Shown here piece by piece: positions 1 through 5,644 of a stretch of DNA of 5,644 bases. Every line of letters starts with the position of its first letter. Positions within the stretch are counted from its first letter, which is position 1. The stretch covers positions 619 through 6,262 of the forward strand of contig DMPG01000172.1 in the NCBI GenBank assembly GCA_003456055.1, in the 5' to 3' direction. The notes beneath the pieces were generated by a model. That model saw only the letters and a list, made by a program, of their open reading frames with translations. It searched no databases and had not been told where the DNA came from. The position numbers and the translations under genes were made by a program. This DNA comes from Bacteroidota bacterium. GTDB lineage: Bacteria > Bacteroidota > Ignavibacteria > UBA10030 > UBA8401.

Positions 1-841
1 TTAAACTCGATTCGATGGACTTATCCAGCCATTGTTCAACCCGTTCAACATCCTGATACATTGAAGAATATGTCTCTCCAAGTCCGGCATACGCATCGGC
101 ATATCGAGGATCGAGTTCGATCGCTTTTTGGAACAACTGGATCGCAAAATTCATACTTTTCTTTGTCCGCTGATACAAAAAGTTTCGTCCACGAAGGTTG
201 CAGTCAAATGCTTCCGGGTTCAGCGTAGATCGTTTGGTGAGAACGACTTTTTCAGTTGGTGATAATTTTACCATCAACGCTTCAACGATCTGTTTTGATA
301 CTTGCTCCTGAATGTCGAATACGTCGTCGAGTTTCCCTTTGTATGTTTCTGCCCATAATTGCGTATCCAATTCCACATCGATCAGTTCAACGGTGATACG
401 CAGATTCTCCTGGAATTTTCGTACGCTCCCCGAAAGGATATAGCGTGTCCCGAGATCTCGCGCGATCGTCTTAACATCCTTTCCCGATCCTTTGTAATGC
501 ATTGAAGTTGCTCTCGGAACGACTCGGATATCTTTGAGTTTTGCCAGGTTTGCAATTAACTCTTCTGTAAGTCCATCACTGAAATAATCACTTTCTTTAT
601 CAGGGCTGATATTGCTGAACGGAAGTACGGCGATCGCTTTTGTCTTTGGTTGATTTCCCGTCGATTCAATGGACGTATGAACCTCGGAAAATGCCTGCAG
701 CACTTCATCCATATCCTTAAATCGCTGATCGCGATTCTTTTCAATGAATTTCTTCATCAGTTGATCGATCTGCCGCGGGATCTTTTTATCCATCTCGCTC
801 GGAAATGGAGGATCTTCGTTGGCGATAAGATATAGCAACCC
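1..841 (-). repeat. Diverged direct duplication, copy in gene A (partner 4797-5637)
   Basis: This stretch of gene A aligns with 4797-5637 of gene C at a constant offset of 4796 bases, without a gap, through 281 codons (about 60% identical residues by hand count). Identical stretches include 25 bases at 111-135 / 4907-4931 (around the first TPR) and 20 bases at 408-427 / 5204-5223 (TolB-like domain). It is coding homology between paralogues, not a mobile repeat. The true duplication presumably continues beyond the left edge. Confidence 0.85.
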
Positions 842-1492
842 TGCATCATGCTCCGCTTTGAACGGCAATTCACCGGTCAACATTTCATAGAGTACAACTC
901 CCAGCGACCAAATATCGGAACGTTGATCCGTTGCTATCCCCTGAACTTGTTCCGGAGACATATATGATAACGTTCCTAACGATGTTCCGGTTTTAGTAAG
1001 ACCTGCGCCGCTCTTTAACTTTGCCAAACCAAAATCCATGATCTTGATCTGGGAATTGTTCGTCAGCATGATATTATGCGGCTTAATATCCCTGTGAATG
1101 ATATTCTTATCGTGTGCTGCTTTTAACCCTTTCGCGATCAATGATGCCCAATCTAATGCCAGACGATATGCGATCCCGGGTCCGGTTTTCAGATTGGTCA
1201 AATGATCTTTCAATGTTTCACCCTCAAGATATTCCATCACAAGGAACATCATTCCATCTTTTTCATCGATCTCGTACACATTCAAAATGTTCGGATGATT
1301 AAGTGCCGCGGCAGCTTTTGCTTCCTGCAAGAAGCGGGATTTATTTTCACCCATCATCGAAAGATGTGCCGGTAAAAATTTTATGGCAACAAAGCGATCC
1401 AATGTTGTATCCTGGGCTTTGTAAACAATGCCCATTCCCCCTTCGCCGAGTTTATCGATAATTTTATAGTGAGATATCGTTTGACCGATCAT
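1..1492 (-). CDS. Soluble Ser/Thr protein kinase with TolB-like domain and TPR repeats (gene A, 3' end cut by window edge)
   Basis: Predicted cytoplasmic Hanks-type kinase that phosphorylates Ser/Thr on unknown partners; 497 codons are visible with no stop. The kinase domain spans residues 9-270: glycine loop GEGGMG (16-21), ATP-binding K38 in VAIK, helix-C E57, catalytic loop HRDIKPHN (133-140), DFG (153-155), SPE (179-181) and R257 in the last helix. HRD makes it an RD kinase, and the activation loop carries T166, T168, T170, S171 and T174 as possible phosphosites. A TolB-N/FlgO-like domain follows at about 285-410 (starting AIAVLPFSNI), then TPR repeats from about 427 (AIELDPRYADAYAGLGETY). 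There is no hydrophobic segment between kinase and TolB-like part, unlike gene B. The ATG at 1490-1492 is chosen because it aligns with the start of gene B and has a Shine-Dalgarno sequence 7 bases upstream. By comparison with gene C, roughly 210 residues are missing. Substrate and signal cannot be read from sequence. Confidence 0.93.
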   Translation of the reverse strand, partial: MIGQTISHYKIIDKLGEGGMGIVYKAQDTTLDRFVAIKFLPAHLSMMGENKSRFLQEAKAAAALNHPNILNVYEIDEKDGMMFLVMEYLEGETLKDHLTNLKTGPGIAYRLALDWASLIAKGLKAAHDKNIIHRDIKPHNIMLTNNSQIKIMDFGLAKLKSGAGLTKTGTSLGTLSYMSPEQVQGIATDQRSDIWSLGVVLYEMLTGELPFKAEHDAGLLYLIANEDPPFPSEMDKKIPRQIDQLMKKFIEKNRDQRFKDMDEVLQAFSEVHTSIESTGNQPKTKAIAVLPFSNISPDKESDYFSDGLTEELIANLAKLKDIRVVPRATSMHYKGSGKDVKTIARDLGTRYILSGSVRKFQENLRITVELIDVELDTQLWAETYKGKLDDVFDIQEQVSKQIVEALMVKLSPTEKVVLTKRSTLNPEAFDCNLRGRNFLYQRTKKSMNFAIQLFQKAIELDPRYADAYAGLGETYSSMYQDVERVEQWLDKSIESSL

Positions 1493-1496
1493 GAAA

Positions 1497-4154
1497 TTAT
1501 CCTGCAACTAATTTTTGAAATCGTTTATTGGTTCGAAGCGAATTCCACCAAGGCTCAATCTTCAATAATGGCACCGACATTTCACATGGAATCGATAACA
1601 ATCGCTCAAGTATATCGATCGCTTTTTCATGTTCACCAACCAAAGCATAAATCTTTCCAAGATCATATAAACGAAATGAACCACGCCACGCTTCCTTTTC
1701 AACAGGCAAAAGCTCAACACCCCGTTCTCCCGCAGATATCGCCTCTTTCTTGCGGCCCAATCCTGCATAGGCAATTCCAAGGGCACTATATAAGCGTTCA
1801 TCGGAAGGATTAGTTTTTTGTTTTAGTTGGATAAAAACAATTGCGCTGTCAAAATATTTTTTTGCGAGTGATTCATTCCCGCGAATCTTCTCCATTTGTG
1901 CTCGCAGAAGAGTGGTTGGTGCATAACCGAACTGGTCATTTAACAACTCCCTCGTATTTGCTCTATCCATTGTAGACTGGACAGCTTGGAAATTACCTCC
2001 CATTAATTCAATGAGATAACTCAAATACTCAATACTAAATTCTGATTCATTTATTTTCCCCACCCTTAGAGCCACTTCAATAATGCGTCGTGAACCATCA
2101 AGGTCTCCCTTCCACGACAAAAGATTCCTGACCTTATCCTGATATGTTCCGGTAATATCGGGAGACAGTTCAAGTGCTTTATCAAAATTGCGGTTTGCTT
2201 CTTCATACTCTCGCGCAAGAGTCTGCGTTTCTCCAAGCTGTCGAATAAGATCTGCAGCACGTGGATTACTTTCAATCGATTTTTCAAATGCTTCAATTGA
2301 TCCGCGTACATTTCCCTGACGGCGCATGACCGCTGCAATGCCATAATACACTGTGGAATTACTTGGTCTATACGAAAGAGCAAGAGAGAACTCACCCAAC
2401 GCTTTTGAATAATCAAGTTTTGTATGATAATAATACCAACCCATTGCCTCGTGAGATTCGGAAAGCTGCGGGGCAAGTTCTGTTGCTTTTTCACCAGCGA
2501 GGCGAGAAAGTTCAATCCTACGCTCAGACCGGTCATAAAAAAACCAATACATACTCGCATGGATCTTTGCTAGTTTTGCATATGCAGCAGCAAATTTTGG
2601 GTCAAGCCGGATCGCACGTTCCATTAATTGGATTGCAATTTCTTGGTCGGATTTAGAAACACTTCTGTCCGAATATTCAATGGCTTTGAGATAATAATCA
2701 TATGCCTCAGCACTTTCGGTAAGTGACGTTTCGAGCGATTTCTGTTCTGTCGTAGCTAATGCAATATCCATTGCACTTGCAACTCTACTGGCAATGTCGG
2801 ATTGTAATTTGAATGCGCTTGAGAGGACCGATTCCATTGATTCCGACCACGCTTGCGTTTCATCTTCCACTCTAATGAGCGTTGGATTCACACGAACATG
2901 GGTTTGCCCGTCAACAGTTTCCCATCGGACTGTTCCTTGAAGAACATAATTCACTCCGAGTTCTTCACCGATCTGTTTCAGTGTTTTCGTTGTCTTTATA
3001 TATTGAACGGCGCTTGACCGCGCAATAACTTTTAATCCGGAAAGACCCGATAATCTGCTTGTTACTTCATCGGTCATTCCATCCACAAAATAATCTTTGT
3101 CGGTCATTCCAAGATTTTCAAACGGAAGTACAACGATTACTTTTTTATCATTAGATCCGCCAATTCGAGAAAGGATGGAATACCTAAAGAAGAAAACCAT
3201 AAAAATAATCAGTGCAGCAATTCCTACTGCTGATACATTTTTTTTGGAAAACCATTTGGCATTCATTGCCGCCGGTGATGAAATAGAAGATCTGTTTTGA
3301 TCAGGTCGCTGATATTCTTGCGTCCTTACTACTCTTGTCGATTCTTTCTTTAACCGTCGAAGGTCAACAATTATTTCAGCCATTGATTGATAGCGGTCTT
3401 CCGGATCTTTTTCCAAAGATTTTTTTAGGATATGCAGCAATTCCGGTGGAACATCTTCCCGATACTTCGAAGCATTTTCTGGTTCTTCATTCACAATGGA
3501 ATACATCACTGCCGCTTCATGTTCGCCGCGGAAAGGCATCTTTCCTGTCGTCATTTCGAATAATACTACACCATAAGAAAAAATATCAGAACGCATATCC
3601 GCTTCGATTCCTTGGATTTGTTCCGGAGACATATAGGCAAGCGTACCGATTGTGCTTGATGTTCTCGTCAATTTCAGTGACCCTTTTAATTTTGCCAAAC
3701 CAAAGTCCATCACTTTAATCTGATTCTTGGAATTCACCATGATATTCTCTGCTTTGATATCACGGTGAATGATTCCTTTGCTATGAGCTTCCTGTAACGC
3801 TTCTCCTATTTGAATGGCGTATTCTACAACTTGTTTGATATTTAAAGAATTTGATGAAGCTACTTTATCGCGTAACGTAACACCATCCACCAATTCCATT
3901 TCGATGAACTGCATATTATCCGCTTCATCGATTCCATAGATTGTGCAGACGTTAGGATGATTCAAGGCTGAAGCGGACTTTGCTTCCTGGAAGAACCGAG
4001 ATTTTTCCTGCTCGGATTTTGCAATATGCGTAGGAAGAAATTTCAGCGCGACAAAGCGGTCGAGTTTGGTATCCTGGGCTTTGTAGACAACGCCCATGCC
4101 ACCTTCACCTAATTTTTCGACGATCGTATAATGTAAGATTGTTTTCCCAATCAC
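1497..4154 (-). CDS. Membrane-anchored Ser/Thr protein kinase with TolB-like domain and TPR repeats (gene B, complete)
   Basis: Complete 885-residue kinase, start GTG (4152-4154), stop TAA (1497-1499). The kinase domain spans about 9-270: GEGGMG (16-21), K38 in VALK, E57, HRDIKAEN (130-137), DFG (150-152), SPE (176-178), R254. All catalytic positions are present; the activation loop is rich in Thr/Ser (163-171). A Ser/Arg/Gln-rich linker (272-303) leads to one hydrophobic segment at about 307-328 (VGIAALIIFMVFFF core; bases 3171-3236), preceded by K304 K305. This predicts kinase inside and C-terminal half outside the membrane. A TolB-N/FlgO-like domain follows at about 337-466 (VIVVLPFENLG), then helical TPR repeats from about 482 to the end, several closing with a proline (P519, P562, P597, P631, P665). 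The tail (EPWWNSLRTNKRFQKL) resembles the usual end of such proteins. The GTG start is supported by alignment with gene A (MIGxTIxHY) and a Shine-Dalgarno sequence. Four bases separate it from each neighbour, implying an operon. Ligand and substrates are unknown. Confidence 0.96.
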   Translation of the reverse strand: MIGKTILHYTIVEKLGEGGMGVVYKAQDTKLDRFVALKFLPTHIAKSEQEKSRFFQEAKSASALNHPNVCTIYGIDEADNMQFIEMELVDGVTLRDKVASSNSLNIKQVVEYAIQIGEALQEAHSKGIIHRDIKAENIMVNSKNQIKVMDFGLAKLKGSLKLTRTSSTIGTLAYMSPEQIQGIEADMRSDIFSYGVVLFEMTTGKMPFRGEHEAAVMYSIVNEEPENASKYREDVPPELLHILKKSLEKDPEDRYQSMAEIIVDLRRLKKESTRVVRTQEYQRPDQNRSSISSPAAMNAKWFSKKNVSAVGIAALIIFMVFFFRYSILSRIGGSNDKKVIVVLPFENLGMTDKDYFVDGMTDEVTSRLSGLSGLKVIARSSAVQYIKTTKTLKQIGEELGVNYVLQGTVRWETVDGQTHVRVNPTLIRVEDETQAWSESMESVLSSAFKLQSDIASRVASAMDIALATTEQKSLETSLTESAEAYDYYLKAIEYSDRSVSKSDQEIAIQLMERAIRLDPKFAAAYAKLAKIHASMYWFFYDRSERRIELSRLAGEKATELAPQLSESHEAMGWYYYHTKLDYSKALGEFSLALSYRPSNSTVYYGIAAVMRRQGNVRGSIEAFEKSIESNPRAADLIRQLGETQTLAREYEEANRNFDKALELSPDITGTYQDKVRNLLSWKGDLDGSRRIIEVALRVGKINESEFSIEYLSYLIELMGGNFQAVQSTMDRANTRELLNDQFGYAPTTLLRAQMEKIRGNESLAKKYFDSAIVFIQLKQKTNPSDERLYSALGIAYAGLGRKKEAISAGERGVELLPVEKEAWRGSFRLYDLGKIYALVGEHEKAIDILERLLSIPCEMSVPLLKIEPWWNSLRTNKRFQKLVAG
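1500..1503 (-). promoter_or_regulatory. Shine-Dalgarno sequence of gene A
   Basis: AGGA on the minus strand (within TGCAGGATAA), 7 bases before the ATG of gene A. It lies in the last codons of gene B and runs up to its stop, so ribosomes finishing B are placed at the start of A. This supports the chosen start and suggests translational coupling. Confidence 0.65.
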
Positions 4155-4158
4155 AGTA

Positions 4159-5644
4159 CTATTTCCCTTTCATTAATTCGATATACCCGGGTTCATTCCG
4201 TATTCCGTCAAAATCGACATCAGTTTTTATCCATTCATAATCTTCCAAGCCGGCAACGATCGATTTGCGTAACGTATCTACCGCCAGTGTCTTTTGATTC
4301 AATCTTGAATAGACACACGCAGCATTATAGAACATCAATGGATCATCAGGACTTAGTTCTATGGCTCTGTTGGTCTGTTGTAATGCCTCATCACTTCGAC
4401 CATCCGTTGCAAGTTGAATTGCATAATGAATATGTGATCGTGCATCATCCGGATGCTTGGCAAGGTACAATGGGAACATGGCCAACATTTTTTGGATGAT
4501 CTCATCCATTTTTTCTCTGTCACCAAGACGCTCATATGCCATACGCAATTCGCCAAACGCTGTGTGAAAATCCGGATTGAGTTCAATTGTTCTCTTTAAA
4601 AGATCAACGGCTTCTTCATCACGATTCATCACATGACAAATTCTTGCAAGCACCCAATATCCTGTAAAGATATTCGGTCCAAGTTCAATCGCTTTTCTCG
4701 CGGCGGTTTCAGCTTCCTGAATAGATTTCTTACTGAAATATGCCATCGCCAAAGCGGCATATGCTTCGGCAACCGTTGAATCGTACATCAGCGCTTTCAG
4801 ACTCGATTCGATCGCCTTTTCAACCCACACATCTTTCGTATCATAATCATAATGAAGAGTTGCATACGATTCGCCCAGCCCGGCGTATGCTGCCGCATAC
4901 CGAGTGTCGAGTTCGATCGCTTTTTGGAACAGATGAATGGCAAATTGTAAACTGCTTTTGGTTCTGCGGTACAGAAATTCCCGCGCACGAAGATAACAAT
5001 CGAATGCCTCTGCATTAACGGTCGATCGTTTTGTAAGGATAATCTTTTCGTTGGGTGATAATTTGATCATCAACGCACCTACGACCTGTTTCGAAACCTG
5101 CTCCTGAATATCGAACACATCTTCCATCTTTCCTTTGAACGATTCCGCCCAGAGCTGCCGCCCGTTCTCAACATCAATGAATTGTACCGTGATCCTCAAA
5201 TTATCCTGGAATTTTCGTACGCTTCCTTCTAGCAGATATCGGATCCCAAGTTCCTTTCCAATCGTTTTGATATCTTTGGATGTATTCTTGTACTGCATTG
5301 AATTCGTCCGCGAAATGACATCAAAATCTTTTAATTGCGAAAGACTCACGATCAGTTCATCCGTTAACCCGTCTCCAAAATATTCGTTCTCTTTGTCGCC
5401 GCCAATGGTTGAAAATGGCATAACTGCAATCGCTAGTTTTTTTGAACTTTCCTGCTTAGAATCGATATTTGTTTTTAACAATACGAGTGCTTCAAGAAGT
5501 TCATCAACATTCTGAAATCGTTTTTCACGCTCTTTTTCTAGCATCTTCATCACGATGGAATCGATGGATTCAGGTAAGCGCCTATCCAATTCACTCGGCA
5601 GCGGTGGATCTTGATTGACGACCAAGTACATCAATCCGGCTTCT
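4159..5644 (-). CDS. Soluble Ser/Thr protein kinase with TolB-like domain and TPR repeats (gene C, 5' end cut by window edge)
   Basis: C-terminal 494 codons of a third kinase paralogue; stop TAG at 4159-4161. The frame is open to the right edge and its first codons (E-A-G-L-M-Y-L) align with residue 216 onward of gene A, so about 215 N-terminal residues holding the nucleotide-binding and catalytic motifs lie outside. What remains of the kinase is the last helices, including the conserved Arg in EKREKRF. The TTG at 5632-5634 could be taken as a start but is internal to the kinase fold. A TolB-N/FlgO-like domain follows directly (AIAVMPFSTIGG; about 5059-5436) with no membrane segment, then roughly six TPR-like repeats (for example AIELDTRYAAAYAGLGESY, AIELGPNIFTGYWVLARI, TIELNPDFHTAFGELRMAY, AIELSPDDPLMFYNAACVY) and a tail DVDFDGIRNEPGYIELMKGK. 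Estimated full length is about 710 residues. It is the first of the three genes to be transcribed, 4 bases ahead of gene B. Kinase activity is likely but its active site is not visible. Confidence 0.92.
   Translation of the reverse strand, partial: EAGLMYLVVNQDPPLPSELDRRLPESIDSIVMKMLEKEREKRFQNVDELLEALVLLKTNIDSKQESSKKLAIAVMPFSTIGGDKENEYFGDGLTDELIVSLSQLKDFDVISRTNSMQYKNTSKDIKTIGKELGIRYLLEGSVRKFQDNLRITVQFIDVENGRQLWAESFKGKMEDVFDIQEQVSKQVVGALMIKLSPNEKIILTKRSTVNAEAFDCYLRAREFLYRRTKSSLQFAIHLFQKAIELDTRYAAAYAGLGESYATLHYDYDTKDVWVEKAIESSLKALMYDSTVAEAYAALAMAYFSKKSIQEAETAARKAIELGPNIFTGYWVLARICHVMNRDEEAVDLLKRTIELNPDFHTAFGELRMAYERLGDREKMDEIIQKMLAMFPLYLAKHPDDARSHIHYAIQLATDGRSDEALQQTNRAIELSPDDPLMFYNAACVYSRLNQKTLAVDTLRKSIVAGLEDYEWIKTDVDFDGIRNEPGYIELMKGK
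4165..4169 (-). promoter_or_regulatory. Shine-Dalgarno sequence of gene B
   Basis: AAGGG on the minus strand (in ATGAAAGGGAAATAG, the last codons of gene C), about 10 bases before the GTG of gene B. It supports the GTG at 4152-4154 as the real start even though no ATG is present there. The spacing is slightly longer than at the B-A junction. Confidence 0.55.
4797..5637 (-). repeat. Diverged direct duplication, copy in gene C (partner 1-841)
   Basis: Partner of the 1-841 stretch, same orientation. It covers the end of the kinase domain, the whole TolB-like domain and the first TPR repeats of gene C. The lack of any insertion or deletion over 841 bases despite many substitutions indicates that the reading frame and fold are under selection in both copies. 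Confidence 0.85.

Noticed and set aside
263..640. Adenylate cyclase or CadC-type regulator, which share the TolB-like/TPR half
   Set aside because: The N-terminal domain of A and B has complete protein kinase motifs (GxGxxG, VAxK, HRDxKxxN, DFG, SPE), not a cyclase or winged-helix domain.
1493..1496. A and B, or B and C, as one gene split by a frameshift
   Set aside because: Each downstream gene restarts with a full kinase N-terminus and its own Shine-Dalgarno sequence after a proper stop, so they are separate genes.
1469..1813. Plus-strand open stretch crossing the B-A junction
   Set aside because: It lies opposite two well-supported kinase genes and its translation has no recognisable domain; it is a shadow of the minus-strand coding sequence.
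2066..2560. Minus-strand open stretch of 164 codons in another frame inside gene B
   Set aside because: It overlaps the TPR region of B, whose own frame is intact throughout; low-quality, Cys/Arg/Ile-rich translation typical of an out-of-frame reading.
5135..5515. Plus-strand open stretches opposite genes B and C (also 3335-3718, 2363-2656, 4740-5018)
   Set aside because: All are fully antisense to conserved domains and lack family resemblance.
5632..5634. TTG as the start of gene C
   Set aside because: The frame stays open to the window edge and the codons before it (E-A-G) align with the kinase domain of gene A, so this TTG is an internal Leu codon.
1..5644. Mobile element, CRISPR array, RNA gene or terminator
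   Set aside because: No short evenly spaced repeats, transposase motifs or tRNA-like folds were seen. The duplicated blocks are explained by paralogous coding sequence, and the gaps of 4 bases leave no room for a terminator.

Overview
The window is filled by three consecutive genes on the minus strand. They are paralogous copies of one multidomain signalling protein: an N-terminal Hanks-type serine/threonine kinase, a TolB-N-like/FlgO-like alpha-beta domain (the region grouped under COG5616), and a C-terminal series of tetratricopeptide (TPR) repeats. In transcription order (right to left) they are gene C (5644 down to 4159, 5' end beyond the right edge), gene B (4154 down to 1497, complete, 885 codons) and gene A (1492 down to 1, 3' end beyond the left edge). 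Nothing else codes convincingly, and there is no intergenic stretch longer than 4 bases.

Layout: both junctions are stop, 4 bases, start (TAG-TACT-GTG between C and B; TAA-TTTC-ATG between B and A). Each downstream gene has a purine-rich Shine-Dalgarno sequence inside the last codons of the gene before it. This points to one polycistronic transcript with likely translational coupling. No promoter or terminator is visible, and both must lie outside the window.

The three proteins are not equivalent. A and C align without a gap over the 281 residues they share here (about 60% identical by hand count) and have no membrane segment, so they look cytoplasmic. B keeps a kinase domain close to that of A (about 64% identical over the first 97 residues). 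It differs by a hydrophobic membrane-spanning segment after the kinase and by a much more divergent TolB-like/TPR half, which would be exported if the topology is the usual one. The operon would thus make one membrane-anchored receptor-like kinase between two soluble sister kinases. Both visible catalytic domains (A and B) keep the residues expected of active RD kinases.

Organism: a bacterium of moderate GC content. Kinase-TolB-like-TPR proteins starting with sequences like 'MIGxTIxHYxIxxKLGEGGMG' are, from general knowledge, expanded in Ignavibacteria/Chlorobi-related Bacteroidota, Acidobacteria and several uncultured phyla (Zixibacteria, Marinimicrobia and similar). A member of the Ignavibacteria or a neighbouring lineage is a reasonable guess, but the window has no phylogenetic marker to settle it.
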